Assembly: GCA_020354125.1 (NCBI GenBank)
Contig: CP070643.1
Location: 4,208,498 to 4,243,349 of the forward strand
Length of the DNA: 34,852 bases
Direction: 5' to 3'
Source: Betaproteobacteria bacterium
Lineage (GTDB): Bacteria > Pseudomonadota > Gammaproteobacteria > Burkholderiales > Eutrophovitaceae
Shown: positions 15,519-24,639 of the stretch, piece after piece
How positions within the stretch are numbered: position 1 is the stretch's first letter
Layout of the letters: every line of letters begins with the position of its first letter
The notes under the pieces: generated by a model
The model's input: the letters and a program-made list of their open reading frames with translations, nothing else
Told to the model about the DNA's origin: nothing
The model's database searches: none
Position numbers and translations under genes: made by a program

Positions 15519-15941
15519 ATGGCTGCACTGAAAGGTTCGAAAACGGAAACCAGCCTCAAGGACGCGTTTGCTGGTGAATCGCAAGCTAATCGCCGTTACC
15601 TGTACTTCGCAAATAAGGCCGATGTCGAAGGCCAAAATGACGTCGCTGCTGTGTTCCGTTCCACCGCGGAAGGCGAAACCGGCCATGCCCATGGCCACCT
15701 CGAATATCTCGAGCAGGTAGGTGATCCTGCAACGGGTCTGCCGATTGGCCGCACCCGCGACAACCTGAAGGCATCGATTGCTGGGGAGACGCACGAATAC
15801 ACCGACATGTATCCGGGTATGGCGAAAACGGCGCGCGACGAAGGTTTTGACGAAATCGCGGATTGGTTCGAAACCCTCGCCAAGGCCGAGCGTTCTCACG
15901 CCAACCGCTTCCAAAAGGCGTTGGACGCACTGGAAGACTAA
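15519..15941 (+). CDS. Rubrerythrin (short form without rubredoxin domain)
   Basis: A 140-residue four-helix ferritin-like diiron protein. Metal ligands are visible in order: E20 ([12 protein letters not shown]), E53 and H56 ([10 protein letters not shown]), E90 and E93 (AGETHEY), E124 and H127 (AERSHANR). Standard rubrerythrin is about 190 residues with a C-terminal rubredoxin domain (CxxCG); here the protein ends after the four-helix bundle with ALEED-like residues, so electrons must come from another protein. The likely role is reduction of hydrogen peroxide in the cytoplasm. AGGGGG lies just before ATG 15519. It heads a cluster with the Fe-S protein and DUF3501 gene. A strong terminator follows, so rubrerythrin is probably made in excess of the downstream products. 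Confidence 0.95.
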   Translation: MAALKGSKTETSLKDAFAGESQANRRYLYFANKADVEGQNDVAAVFRSTAEGETGHAHGHLEYLEQVGDPATGLPIGRTRDNLKASIAGETHEYTDMYPGMAKTARDEGFDEIADWFETLAKAERSHANRFQKALDALED

Positions 15942-15986
15942 GTCTTCTTCGTGGCGGCGAGTCGCGCCGCCACTGTCTCACCGAAT

Positions 15987-16029
15987 CGCGAGTTGTTCGT
16001 TTCGAGACATAGCAACTCGCGGTTTTTTT
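15987..16029 (+). terminator. Rho-independent terminator after rubrerythrin
   Basis: Arms CGCGAGTTG (15987-15995) and CAACTCGCG (16013-16021) pair perfectly and are followed by G and seven T. It lies between rubrerythrin and the Fe-S gene, so it should lower downstream expression. Confidence 0.9.
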
Positions 16030-16055
16030 AGTCTCGACAAGGGTTTTCTGTACCC

Positions 16056-17387
16056 ATGCGCGAAGGAAGTCTTGAAGCACCCACCCGACATCCGATTGAC
16101 TGGAAGTCGAAGGATTTCTACGACGAGGCCAAGCTCTTCGAAGAACTCGAGCGCGTCTATGACATCTGCCATGGATGCAGGCGATGCGTGAGCCTGTGTA
16201 CTGCGTTTCCGACCTTGTTCGATCTGGTCGACGAGAGCGAAACGATGGAGGTCGACGGGGTTGCCAAGAAGGATTACTGGAAAGTCGTCGACAAGTGCTA
16301 CCTGTGCGACATGTGCTACATGAGCAAGTGCCCGTATGTGCCGCCGCACGAATGGAATGTCGACTTTCCACATCTGATGCTGCGCGCGAAGGCTCTCAAG
16401 TTCAAACAAAGCGGCGCGCGTTTTCGCGACAAACTACTGTCGAGCACGGACGCACTTGGCAAGTTGGCGTCGATTCCCGTGGTAGTGCAGATGGTCAATG
16501 CGGTGAACAAGAACGGCGCGACCCGCAAAGTCATGCAGTCCACACTAGGTATCGATGCAAAACGTGAACTGCCTGAATACAGTAGCAAGACCTTCCGCCG
16601 CAATGCGCAGCCGAGACAAGATTTTGCAGTCAAGGACGGAAATAATACGCCCGGCAAGGTGGCCATTTTCTCTACCTGTTACATCAATTACAACGAACCG
16701 GGCATTGGCCGGGACCTGCTGCGCATCCTCGAGCACAATGAAATTCCTGCCACAGTTGTTCAGAAAGAGGCGTGCTGCGGTATGCCGAAGCTGGAATTGG
16801 GTGACCTCGAATCGGTCGCCAGATTGAAGGAAAAGAATATTCCAGTGCTGGTGCGCCTGGCGCGAGACGGCTATGCCATTGTCACGCCGGTGCCTTCCTG
16901 CACCCTGATGTTCAAGCAGGAACTACCGCTGATGTTCCCTGACGACGTGGACGTCAAGTTGGTCGCCGAAGCGATGTTCGATCCATTCGAATACTTTGTT
17001 CTGCGTAATCGTGACGACTTGCTCAAGACCGATTTCAAGAAGCCACTGGGCAAGGTCTCTTATCACATCCCCTGCCATTTGCGCGTGCAGAATATCGGAC
17101 AGAAGACTCGCGAGCTTCTTGAAAAAGTTCCTGACACGACCGTTACCATCGTCGAGCGCTGTTCGGGTCATGACGGCACCTGGGGCGTGAAAACGGAGTT
17201 TTTCGCCGAGTCGATGAAAATCGGGCGTCCAGTGTTCCGCCAGATGGCTGAACCGCAACCGGATTACATCAGTTCCGACTGCGCTATTGCCGGTCGGCAC
17301 ATTGCCCAGGGAATACGTGAATCAGGCGCCAACGGCGGCGAGAAACAGCACCCGCTGACACTGATAAGAATTGCTTACGACATTTAA
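16056..17387 (+). CDS. HdrD/GlpC-like Fe-S oxidoreductase with two CCG domains
   Basis: A 443-residue soluble protein. The N-terminus carries two 4Fe-4S motifs: CHGCRRCVSLC (C38, C41, C44, C48) and CYLCDMCYMSKCP (C81, C84, C87, C92). The C-terminal half has two cysteine-rich CCG-type domains: STCYINYNEPGIG with EACCGMPKLELGD, and HIPCHLRVQNIG with RCSGHDGTWG. Heterodisulfide reductase D and GlpC share this plan. It is probably an electron carrier or reductase. Its place next to a rubrerythrin lacking the rubredoxin domain suggests it supplies that electron path; this is inference from context. The start ATG 16056 lacks a strong ribosome binding site. A 180-bp gap separates it from the DUF3501 gene. 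Confidence 0.88.
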   Translation: MREGSLEAPTRHPIDWKSKDFYDEAKLFEELERVYDICHGCRRCVSLCTAFPTLFDLVDESETMEVDGVAKKDYWKVVDKCYLCDMCYMSKCPYVPPHEWNVDFPHLMLRAKALKFKQSGARFRDKLLSSTDALGKLASIPVVVQMVNAVNKNGATRKVMQSTLGIDAKRELPEYSSKTFRRNAQPRQDFAVKDGNNTPGKVAIFSTCYINYNEPGIGRDLLRILEHNEIPATVVQKEACCGMPKLELGDLESVARLKEKNIPVLVRLARDGYAIVTPVPSCTLMFKQELPLMFPDDVDVKLVAEAMFDPFEYFVLRNRDDLLKTDFKKPLGKVSYHIPCHLRVQNIGQKTRELLEKVPDTTVTIVERCSGHDGTWGVKTEFFAESMKIGRPVFRQMAEPQPDYISSDCAIAGRHIAQGIRESGANGGEKQHPLTLIRIAYDI

Positions 17388-17570
17388 CAGTTAGTTAAAA
17401 AAGCTACTGCGCAACCCGATTGCTATGTCACGTGCTCGCTTGGTCCTTGCCTATCTACTTGATATGTCTCGTCCCGCGCAGGGTTCTATCAATCCAGGCG
17501 GCTTCTTGCATTCGGGTCGCTCGCTACGCTTTTTTCAACCAACTGCGAAGTTTTGATCTAGGAGATGCAG

Positions 17571-18161
17571 ATGATGGCAGCAATTAGTCGCGGCAGCCTT
17601 ATGTCGCTCGAGGAGTACGCGAAGCAACGAAAGGACTTTCGAGCACGGGTGATGGCGCACAAACACAATCGCAAGGTCCACCTTGGCGAGCATGTGACGT
17701 TGCTGTTCGAGGACGAACTGACCATTCGTTATCAGGTCCAGGAAATGCTGCGGGCCGAGCGAATATTCGAGGAAGAAGGAATCGTCGACGAGCTGGAGGC
17801 GTACAACCCGCTGATACCCGACGGCAGCAACTGGAAAGTGACCATGCTGATTGAATATCCCGACGAATCGGAACGCAAGAAAGCGCTGGCCAGGCTGATC
17901 GATATTGAAGACAAAGTATGGGTCCAGGTGAAAGGCCAGACCAAGGTATTTGCCATCGCCGACGAGGACCTGGAGCGCGAGACGAGTGAGAAGACCTCGT
18001 CGGTGCACTTTCTGCGCTTTGAGCTCACGGCGGCAATGAAGGAGGCCCTGAAGCACGGTCAAGCGCTGGGAATGGGGATAGATCACCCCAATTACCAGGT
18101 CACCGTAGAGAAAGTCTCCGAGGCTGTAAGGCAGTCCCTGATCAATGATCTGACCCTGTAA
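17571..18161 (+). CDS. DUF3501 family protein
   Basis: A 196-residue soluble protein of a family with no known activity: SLEEYAKQRKDFRARVMAHK, VHLGEHVTLLFEDELTIRYQ, MLRAERIF, LEAYNPLIPDGSNWKVTM and VHFLRFEL. DUF3501 genes are usually found beside rubrerythrin and HdrD-like genes, as here, so a shared role in peroxide or redox defence is likely. AGGAG at 17560-17564 directly abuts an ATG at 17565; ATG 17571, six bases from it, is better placed. A perfect stem-loop follows the gene. Confidence 0.9.
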   Translation: MMAAISRGSLMSLEEYAKQRKDFRARVMAHKHNRKVHLGEHVTLLFEDELTIRYQVQEMLRAERIFEEEGIVDELEAYNPLIPDGSNWKVTMLIEYPDESERKKALARLIDIEDKVWVQVKGQTKVFAIADEDLERETSEKTSSVHFLRFELTAAMKEALKHGQALGMGIDHPNYQVTVEKVSEAVRQSLINDLTL

Positions 18162-18208
18162 ATCGAGCAGGGCATGTCCAACTGCCCCTGACCTACGTAA
18201 AATGTCGA

Positions 18209-18232
18209 AACGGCCACTCCAGGGTGGCCGTT
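18209..18232 (+). terminator. Stem-loop terminator after the DUF3501 gene
   Basis: Arms AACGGCCAC (18209-18217) and GTGGCCGTT (18224-18232) are perfect around a 6-nt loop. The T-run is very short, so termination may be partial or bidirectional. Confidence 0.6.
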
Positions 18233-18263
18233 CAACTACATAAGAATCAATAGTGGGCAGGAA

Positions 18264-19472
18264 ATGAGTATCGTCAGCGAGATCGAGCACAGGTTGTCGC
18301 GGCTTGGTTTGCCGGTCGCGGTGTCGCTGTGGGATGGCAGCACCATCTCGCCCCAGGAAAGCGCGAAGATTCACCTCACTCTCAAATCGCCGCAGGCGAT
18401 TTCCTCGCTGGTGCGTCCGACCCTGGGCAAGATTGCCAAGGCCTACGTCGAGGGGCAGATCGACATCGAGGGCGACCCCCGGGAGACCATCGAGATCGGT
18501 GAGCGCCTCGTTTCGGAGCATGCCAGTACCTACCAACGGCGCTCGGCCGTGTTCAACTGGTGGCGCCATACGCGTCCGTCTGACCGACGAGCGATTCAGC
18601 ACCATTACGATGTGGGCAACGAGTTCTATGGCCTGTGGCTGGACCGGAATCGGGTCTACTCGTGTGGCTATTTCAAGAACCCCGACGACAGCCTTGATCT
18701 CGCTCAGGAGCAGAAACTCGAGCATATCTGCAGGAAATTGCAGCTCAAGCCGGGCGAGCGCTTTCTCGACATTGGTTGCGGCTGGGGCGCGCTGATAATC
18801 TGGGCCGCGCGTCACTATGGTGTGAAGGCGGTGGGAATCACTCTTTCCGACGAACAGCACGCTTTGGCCAGTGAACGCATCAAGGAACTCGGCCTTGAAG
18901 ACAGCTGTGAAGCGTGGCTGATGGACTATCGCGATGTGCCGTCAGACGAGGTTTTCGACAAGATCGCCAGCGTCGGGATGTTTGAGCATGTCGGCAAGAA
19001 GAATTTGCCGGTCTACTTCGGAAAAATCTACTCTCTTCTCAAGCCGGGCGGCATGGTCATGAACCATGGAATCACTACCAATTCGCTGGACGATGGGGCG
19101 CTCGGCAGCGATATTGGCAAATTCGTCGACGAGTACGTCTTTCCCGGTGGTGAACTGGTGCACGTTTCCCGCGTCATTCGTGAAATGTCAGTCCAGGGCC
19201 TGGAAATGTGGGATGCGGAATCGCTGCGTCCGCACTATGCGAAGACGCTGTGGCACTGGGTTGAGCGGCTCGAGGCCAATGCCGCGCGCGCGCGTGAGCT
19301 GGTCGGCGAGCGGCGTTACCGGGTGTGGCGCATCTACATGGCTGGCTCGGCACACGCATTTGAGCGCGGTTGGATATCGATCTTCCAGATTCTGGGTGGC
19401 AAACGGCTCGCCGATGGTTCACTGCCCTACCCATTGACTCGAGCGCATGTCTATGCGGCGGAACAAAGCTGA
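18264..19472 (+). CDS. cfa: Cyclopropane-fatty-acyl-phospholipid synthase
   Basis: A 402-residue protein. The N-terminal lipid-binding region (to about 110) is followed by the class I methyltransferase domain. HHYDVGNEFYGLWLD and VYSCGYF, with the conserved Cys, precede the SAM-binding LDIGCGWGALIIWAA. DKIASVGMFEHVGKKNLPVYF and LKPGGMVMNHGIT are the usual Cfa motifs. The enzyme transfers a methylene group from S-adenosylmethionine to unsaturated acyl chains of membrane phospholipids, typically at stationary phase or under acid stress. ATG 18264 has GCAGGAA upstream. The last 26 bases overlap the CNP1-like gene, which suggests coupled translation. Length fits the family. Confidence 0.95.
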   Translation: MSIVSEIEHRLSRLGLPVAVSLWDGSTISPQESAKIHLTLKSPQAISSLVRPTLGKIAKAYVEGQIDIEGDPRETIEIGERLVSEHASTYQRRSAVFNWWRHTRPSDRRAIQHHYDVGNEFYGLWLDRNRVYSCGYFKNPDDSLDLAQEQKLEHICRKLQLKPGERFLDIGCGWGALIIWAARHYGVKAVGITLSDEQHALASERIKELGLEDSCEAWLMDYRDVPSDEVFDKIASVGMFEHVGKKNLPVYFGKIYSLLKPGGMVMNHGITTNSLDDGALGSDIGKFVDEYVFPGGELVHVSRVIREMSVQGLEMWDAESLRPHYAKTLWHWVERLEANAARARELVGERRYRVWRIYMAGSAHAFERGWISIFQILGGKRLADGSLPYPLTRAHVYAAEQS

Positions 19473-20058
19473 TCGCAACTGGTTAACAGGGCTGGGTTTG
19501 CTGTTGGCTGTGCTGGCCGTTGCGTGTGGAAACACAGGGCCACCGGTCGATCGCGACGTCGAGAAACGTGAGCAATTCAAAGGTGAGAAAGAGGTCGAAA
19601 GGGAGTTGGTGGACGCAAACGTTGTGCTTCCGCCATATCCCGTCGACGACAATCTCGTGGAAGTTAAGTTTTCGGGCCCCAAGAGCTTCACTTATTTTGT
19701 GGACAGCCAGTCGATCTCCATCTACGAGAGTGAGGTCGTTCGTTATACCCTGGTAGCGCGGTCGCCGTCAGGCAGCAACAACGTTTCTTACGAGGGTATC
19801 TACTGTAAGGCCCGTACTTACAAATCCTACGCATTTGGCTCGACCGAGCAGACTTGGGCTTTGGCTCGCAACCCGAACTTCACGCCAATCCGAGACCTCG
19901 ACCGCAACAATATTCGTTTGGCGATGTACCGCGATTACGCCTGCCCCTACGGTAAAGCTCAAAGGGATGCGGACAGAGTGGTTACCGCACTGAAACGCGG
20001 CACGCCCTTACCATGTGTTTCGCAAGACCAGGGCGAACACAGGCATACATGCCGATAG
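19447..20058 (+). CDS. CNP1-like family exported (lipo)protein
   Basis: A 203-residue protein. The N-terminus is a signal peptide (WLTGLGLLLAVLAVACGN) with a plausible but non-ideal lipobox at LAVAC, so it is probably an outer-membrane lipoprotein. The body matches CNP1-like proteins: VLPPYPVDDNLVEVKFSG, FVDSQSISIYESEVVRYTLV, VSYEGIYCKARTYKSYAFGS and a region with two more cysteines (DYACPYGK and LPCVS). The function of the family is unknown. It overlaps the end of cfa by 26 bases; ATG 19453 is a second possible start. The gene ends before a cluster of hairpins shared with the convergent proB operon. Confidence 0.82.
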   Translation: MSMRRNKADRNWLTGLGLLLAVLAVACGNTGPPVDRDVEKREQFKGEKEVERELVDANVVLPPYPVDDNLVEVKFSGPKSFTYFVDSQSISIYESEVVRYTLVARSPSGSNNVSYEGIYCKARTYKSYAFGSTEQTWALARNPNFTPIRDLDRNNIRLAMYRDYACPYGKAQRDADRVVTALKRGTPLPCVSQDQGEHRHTCR

Positions 20059-20097
20059 GTCTTCACCGCCACGAACTCTAGCGTGTGGCCGTGAAAA

Positions 20098-20118
20098 CAC
20101 ATTCGCTGCGCGAATGTG
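20098..20118. terminator. Perfect hairpin in the cnp1-like/proB convergent gap
   Basis: Arms CACATTCGC (20098-20106) and GCGAATGTG (20110-20118) around a 3-nt loop. There is no T-run. It lies 40 bp after the CNP1-like gene. Confidence 0.5.
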
Positions 20119-20130
20119 AGTCTACGCCGC

Positions 20131-20216
20131 AACTGAGTCCTGTTTGACTGCATCAAAGCAGGCGGGGGATTGTGCCTCCGACGTAACTGAGTCCTGTTTG
20201 ACTGCGTCAAAGCAGG
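20131..20216. repeat. Two 32-bp direct repeats, each a hairpin, 54-bp period
   Basis: 20131-20162 and 20185-20216 differ at one position (CATC versus CGTC in the loop). Each contains CCTG-TTTGAC-TGC, then R, then TCAAAGCAGG, which folds on itself with one bulge. The second copy includes the stop codon of proB. They probably terminate both convergent transcripts or are REP-like units. Confidence 0.8.
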
Positions 20217-21325
20217 ACTAAGTTGTCTCTATGTATCAGCTCGGGTTCGTCGACGTAACCGAGTTTGGCTGCGATTTGTGCTGACGGCGTTCTCAGAATT
20301 TTTTCGGTTTCGGTTGCGTTGTAATTAGCCAGGCCCCGGGCAATCTCTTTTCCCGATTGGTTGATGCAGCTCACCACTTCGCCACGTTCAAAGCTGCCGA
20401 CCACTTCGACAACCCCGATGGGCAGCAGACTTTTGTTGCCACTGATCAGGGCATTGACGGCGCCATCGTCGAGTTTCACCCTGCCTCGAACCTGCAGGTG
20501 GTCAGCCAGCCACTGCTTTCTTGCGGCCAGCGTCATGGTAGTGGCGAGCAATTGCGTGCCGATGGATTCACCGGCGACCAGCCGATTGAGCACGTTGGGT
20601 TCTTCTCCTGAGGCGATAACCGTGTGCGCTCCACTACGGGCGGCCCTTCTTGCTGCGAGCACTTTAGTCAGCATGCCGCCGCTACCCAAATGTGTACCAA
20701 TACCGCCCGCCATGGTCTCCAGTTCCGGGTCATTGGCATCACCTTTCGATATCAACTCAGCGTCGCCATGCAGGCGCGGATCCTTGGTGTGCAGACCAGG
20801 TTGATCGGTCAGAATGACCAGCACGTGCGCCTCAATCAGGTTGGTTACCAGGGCGGCAAGCGTGTCGTTGTCTCCAAAGCGGATTTCATCGATCGCCACG
20901 GTGTCATTCTCATTGATGATCGGAATGGTGCCGAGGCGGACGAGCGTTCTTACCGTCGAGCGGGCATTGAGGTAGCGCGTTCTGTCGGATAGATCGTCAT
21001 GAGTCAGCAGTATCTGGGCGGTATGCAATCCGAACTTGCGAAAGCATGATTCGTAGGCTTCGACCAGGCCCATCTGCCCGACCGCAGCGGCTGCTTGCAG
21101 TTCGTATACGGCGTGCGGGCGTTTGCGCCATCCCAGTCGCTGCATGCCTTCGGCAATCGCACCACTCGACACCAGTGCGACTTCGTAACCAGCTTGGCGC
21201 AACTGTGCAATTTGCTCGGCCCAATCAGCAAGGGCCGTGTGGTCGAGGCCCTGGCCACCTTTGGTGAGCAGACTGCTGCCAATCTTGACGACGATTCTCT
21301 TGGCCGTTGAGAACACGCTTTCCAT
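20207..21325 (-). CDS. proB: Glutamate 5-kinase
   Basis: A 372-residue enzyme that phosphorylates glutamate with ATP, the first step of proline synthesis. The amino-acid kinase domain (about 1-260) has [50 protein letters not shown] and [20 protein letters not shown]. The C-terminal PUA domain (about 280-360) has [23 protein letters not shown]-containing forms are usually feedback-inhibited by proline. It is the last gene of the rplU-rpmA-obg operon, starting 23 bp after obg, a typical gammaproteobacterial order. No proA is in the window. Confidence 0.97.
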   Translation of the reverse strand: MESVFSTAKRIVVKIGSSLLTKGGQGLDHTALADWAEQIAQLRQAGYEVALVSSGAIAEGMQRLGWRKRPHAVYELQAAAAVGQMGLVEAYESCFRKFGLHTAQILLTHDDLSDRTRYLNARSTVRTLVRLGTIPIINENDTVAIDEIRFGDNDTLAALVTNLIEAHVLVILTDQPGLHTKDPRLHGDAELISKGDANDPELETMAGGIGTHLGSGGMLTKVLAARRAARSGAHTVIASGEEPNVLNRLVAGESIGTQLLATTMTLAARKQWLADHLQVRGRVKLDDGAVNALISGNKSLLPIGVVEVVGSFERGEVVSCINQSGKEIARGLANYNATETEKILRTPSAQIAAKLGYVDEPELIHRDNLVLL

Positions 21326-21348
21326 GAGTTTCTCGATGAACGGTTTGC

Positions 21349-22431
21349 TCAGTGATCTGATTGTGCTGCCGTTGCGGCTGCCGGTGTTGCCTCGTTGCTG
21401 TTTGTTTCTCTGGACTCGGATAAGTAGTCCATGACCGCCTGCGTTAATTCAGTGCAACCGGCTCCCGAAAGTGCAGAGATGGTAAAGCTGCGTTGCGGTT
21501 CACCAATCTCGCGCCGGTATTCTTTCATGAACTGCTCGACCACTTGTTCACGCTCTTGTTCGGCGATGAGATCTATTTTGTTTAGTACCAGCCAGCGGGT
21601 TTTACGGAACAGGCTCTCGTCATACTTGCGAAGCTCCTCGATGATGGCTTTTGCCGCGGACACGGCCGAAGCATTTTCACCGATGGGTGCAATGTCGACC
21701 AGATGCAACAACAACTTGGTTCGCTGCAAATGGCGAAGAAACTGGTGACCAAGGCCGGCACCTTCAGCAGCACCTTCGATCAGACCCGGTATATCGGCAA
21801 TCACGAAGCCCTTGTTGATGTCGATGCGCACGACGCCAAGATGCGGCTGCAGCGTTGTGAATGGATAGTCGCCGACTTTTGGACGCGCAGCAGAAACAGT
21901 ACGAATAAACGTCGACTTGCCTGCATTGGGTAAACCCAACAATCCTACGTCCGCCAACACGCGCAGCTCCAATCGCAACTTGCGGCTTTGACCCGCTTCG
22001 CCCGGAGTGCATTGCCGCGGCGCCCGGTTGGTACTGGATTTGAAGTGGATATTGCCGAGACCTCCGCTGCCGCCCTTGCACACGAGTTCCGTTTGTCCGT
22101 CCGTCGCCAGGTCCGCGACGCGTTCACCTGTTTCGATATCAGTTACCACGGTACCGACTGGTACTCGCAAGACGATATCTTCGCCTGCTTTGCCGTAGCG
22201 GTCTTTACCTTGCCCGTTTTCCCCATTGCGCGCCTTGTGGATGCGTTTGTAGCGATAATCGATGAGCGTGTTGATGTTGCGGTCTGCTTTGATAAACACG
22301 CTGCCGCCGCGGCCGCCGTCACCACCACTCGGGCCGCCGCGCGGCACAAATTTCTCCCGGCGGAACGCGACAACGCCATCGCCGCCCTTGCCAGAGTGCG
22401 CCTCAATGATCGCCTCGTCGATGAACTTCAT
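21349..22431 (-). CDS. obg: GTPase Obg/CgtA
   Basis: A 360-residue ribosome-assembly GTPase. The glycine-rich Obg domain (1-158: [33 protein letters not shown]) is followed by a G domain. G1 is GLPNAGKST, switch motif [13 protein letters not shown]3 DIPGLIEGA and G4 NKID. The short acidic/Ala-rich tail lacks a long OCT domain. The chosen start, ATG 22431, gives the invariant MKFIDEA; the frame extends 16 codons further up without similarity. It acts on the 50S subunit and in the stringent response. A stem-loop terminator lies between rpmA and this gene. Confidence 0.97.
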   Translation of the reverse strand: MKFIDEAIIEAHSGKGGDGVVAFRREKFVPRGGPSGGDGGRGGSVFIKADRNINTLIDYRYKRIHKARNGENGQGKDRYGKAGEDIVLRVPVGTVVTDIETGERVADLATDGQTELVCKGGSGGLGNIHFKSSTNRAPRQCTPGEAGQSRKLRLELRVLADVGLLGLPNAGKSTFIRTVSAARPKVGDYPFTTLQPHLGVVRIDINKGFVIADIPGLIEGAAEGAGLGHQFLRHLQRTKLLLHLVDIAPIGENASAVSAAKAIIEELRKYDESLFRKTRWLVLNKIDLIAEQEREQVVEQFMKEYRREIGEPQRSFTISALSGAGCTELTQAVMDYLSESRETNSNEATPAAATAAQSDH

Positions 22432-22482
22432 TGCCGAATTGACTGCTGTATCGATTGCGCGGTGTGTCGCCGAAAACAAAAA

Positions 22483-22510
22483 AGCCCTACCGCAACCGAT
22501 AGGGCTTTTT
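22483..22510. terminator. Bidirectional stem-loop between rpmA and obg
   Basis: Arms AGCCCTA (22483-22489) and TAGGGCT (22500-22506), with A-run on one side and T-run on the other, so it can terminate in either direction. Within the rplU-rpmA-obg operon it would reduce obg transcription relative to the ribosomal proteins. Confidence 0.85.
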
Positions 22511-22527
22511 CTCCAATGTCGACTGCC

Positions 22528-22785
22528 TCAGACCGGTTTGATGCTGACTGTCTTCTTGTTTAGTGGGCCGCGACGACCGAACTCAACCTGACCGTCGATT
22601 TTCGCAAACAGTGTGTGGTCACGGCCGACCCCAACATTGTCACCGGGATGGATTTGTGTGCCACGTTGCCGGACGATGATGCTTCCGGCAGAGATGATCT
22701 GACCACCGTAGCGCTTTACGCCAAGCCGCTTGGCATTGGAATCACGCCCATTGCGTGAACTTCCACCTGCTTTCTTGTGTGCCAT
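22528..22785 (-). CDS. rpmA: Large ribosomal subunit protein bL27
   Basis: An 85-residue basic protein with the family start [20 protein letters not shown], then [20 protein letters not shown] and [19 protein letters not shown]. The N-terminus reaches the peptidyl transferase centre. There is no N-terminal extension of the type cleaved in Firmicutes. It lies 41 bp after rplU. Confidence 0.98.
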   Translation of the reverse strand: MAHKKAGGSSRNGRDSNAKRLGVKRYGGQIISAGSIIVRQRGTQIHPGDNVGVGRDHTLFAKIDGQVEFGRRGPLNKKTVSIKPV

Positions 22786-22826
22786 TTCGCTGCTCCTTGG
22801 GCAGAGATTCTATAAGTGGACCCTGA

Positions 22827-23138
22827 TCAGACCGCGATCTGGTCGACCTGGATCTCGGTGTAATTCTGCCGATGACCCTGTAGTTTCTTCGAGTGCTTGC
22901 GGCGGCGCATTTTGAAGATGCGAACTTTGTCTGCCCGGCCGTGGTTCACCACCGTAGCCTGCACCTTGGCACCCTTGACCAGGGGGGTGCCGATGGTGAT
23001 CTTGTCGCCGTCAGCAACCATCAACACCTGATCGATGGTAATCTGACTACCAACGTCCGCAGCCAATTGTTCTACCTTGACTTTTTCGCCTGACGACACC
23101 CGGTACTGCTTGCCGCCGGTCTTGATAACCGCATACAT
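22827..23138 (-). CDS. rplU: Large ribosomal subunit protein bL21
   Basis: A 103-residue protein: [20 protein letters not shown], then [17 protein letters not shown], and [20 protein letters not shown] at the C-terminus. It binds 23S rRNA. It is the first gene of the operon, with GGAG shortly upstream of ATG and a promoter at 23175-23203. Confidence 0.98.
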   Translation of the reverse strand: MYAVIKTGGKQYRVSSGEKVKVEQLAADVGSQITIDQVLMVADGDKITIGTPLVKGAKVQATVVNHGRADKVRIFKMRRRKHSKKLQGHRQNYTEIQVDQIAV

Positions 23139-23174
23139 GTTCGAGCTCCTGAGAGGGCCTCGGAAAAGCCGGGC

Positions 23175-23203
23175 ATACTACAAAAAAAGAAGGGCTTACG
23201 CAA
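23175..23203 (-). promoter_or_regulatory. Predicted rplU-rpmA-obg-proB promoter
   Basis: On the minus strand -35 TTGCGT (23203-23198), 17-bp T-rich spacer, -10 TAGTAT (23180-23175), leaving a leader of about 30 nt before rplU. Confidence 0.6.
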
Positions 23204-23252
23204 GACATAGCGGCATATGCCGGGGAGCCGGCAGGGCCGCCGTTAGGCGTCC

Positions 23253-23282
23253 TTGACACTGGCGAGCACGCCTTTCTACCAT
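23253..23282 (+). promoter_or_regulatory. Possible ispB promoter
   Basis: Perfect -35 TTGACA (23253-23258), 18-bp spacer, weak -10 TACCAT (23277-23282). It is divergent from the rplU promoter. Confidence 0.4.
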
Positions 23283-23356
23283 CCCCGCTTTTTTCGCAGA
23301 CGACTTTTTTTTGAGGACCATCGTTTCTTGAGAGCCCCGTTTTCTATTGGACCATT

Positions 23357-24325
23357 GTGGCACCGAAACTGATTACCGACCTGATTGCCGAGGATATGCA
23401 AGCCGTGGACGCGGTAATCCGCGACCGGCTGGCCTCTGATGTCGTTCTGATCAGACAGGTTGCCGAGTACATCATTTCCAGCGGCGGTAAACGGCTCCGA
23501 CCGGCGCTGCTGGTCCTGGTGGCAGGTGCTTGCGGGTATCGCGGCAAGGCGCATCATCAATTGGCCGCAGTGGTCGAGTTCATCCACACCGCGACACTTC
23601 TGCACGACGACGTTGTGGATGACTCGAGCATGCGTCGCGGCCGCGCCACGGCGAACGCGACGTTTGGCAATCCCGCGTCGGTGCTGGTCGGCGATTTTCT
23701 CTACTCGCGTGCGTTCCAGATGATGGTCGAAGTTGACAGCATGCGCGTCATGCAGGTGCTTGCCGATGCGACAAACACGATCGCAGAAGGCGAAGTGCTG
23801 CAGTTGCTCAATATTCACAACATTGAAACGACCGAAGACGATTACCTTCGTGTAGTGCGATCCAAGACCGCCAAGCTGTTCGAAGCGGCCGGTCGTCTAG
23901 GTGGCATCTTGTCGGGCGTAACGCCGGAACTCGAGCAGGCTCTTGCTGCCTGCGGGGCGCATATCGGCACCGCGTTTCAGCTTGTCGATGACATACTCGA
24001 TTACTCGGGAGAACTCGAAACCACCGGCAAGAACATTGGTGATGATCTCGCTGAAGGCAAAGTGACTTTGCCTCTCATTTTTGCTCTGCGTAACGCGGCT
24101 CCGGAATACCAGGGCCTGATCCGCAAGGCAATATCTGAACCTGCGGAGACCGATTTGGATCGGGTTGTTGCGGCAGTGCGCGAATGCGGCGCACTTGATT
24201 ATGCGCGCACGCAGGCTGAAACCGAGTCTGGAATAGCGAAGGATATGCTCGCGTTGCTGCCAAATTCAAAATACAGGGATTGTTTGCTAGAATTGGCGAC
24301 CTTTGCGGTCAGCCGTAATTACTGA
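23357..24325 (+). CDS. ispB: Polyprenyl diphosphate synthase (octaprenyl type)
   Basis: A 322-residue trans-prenyltransferase: the two Asp-rich motifs LLHDDVVDDS and QLVDDILDYSG bind Mg-diphosphate, with SGGKRLRPALLVLVAG and KTAKLFEAAGRLGGIL between or before them. GDDLAEGKVTLPLIFAL follows the second. It makes the side chain of ubiquinone. The start is GTG 23357, giving MAPKLITDLIAEDMQAVDAV, in line with family N-termini. The divergent position next to rplU is typical of gammaproteobacteria. The exact chain length cannot be read. Confidence 0.95.
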   Translation: MAPKLITDLIAEDMQAVDAVIRDRLASDVVLIRQVAEYIISSGGKRLRPALLVLVAGACGYRGKAHHQLAAVVEFIHTATLLHDDVVDDSSMRRGRATANATFGNPASVLVGDFLYSRAFQMMVEVDSMRVMQVLADATNTIAEGEVLQLLNIHNIETTEDDYLRVVRSKTAKLFEAAGRLGGILSGVTPELEQALAACGAHIGTAFQLVDDILDYSGELETTGKNIGDDLAEGKVTLPLIFALRNAAPEYQGLIRKAISEPAETDLDRVVAAVRECGALDYARTQAETESGIAKDMLALLPNSKYRDCLLELATFAVSRNY

Positions 24326-24337
24326 ACAGACCGCCGT

Positions 24338-24414
<77 letters not shown>

Positions 24415-24639
24415 CCCCGTGAGCGATAAACACCGTAACTCCTTAAGACATTCCCCGACCCTTACGACATTCTTGCCGCTACTGAACGACAGCGCGTTCC
24501 TCCAGGCGACATCGAAGAACCGTGCGCGCGACGCAGCCGCACGGCTCACCGTGTGCGCAAAACAATCCGGTGTACGCACCGACAATGCACTCAATCCGGT
24601 GCGACGCTGCGTGCGATCCAAGCGCAGAGGAGGTTAGCG

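Noticed and set aside
17535..18860. Long 441-codon minus-strand frame over DUF3501 and cfa
   Set aside because: It is the mirror of two well-supported plus-strand genes and shows no family motif.
20131..20216. CRISPR array
   Set aside because: Only two repeats, each a hairpin at a convergent gene junction, with no cas gene.
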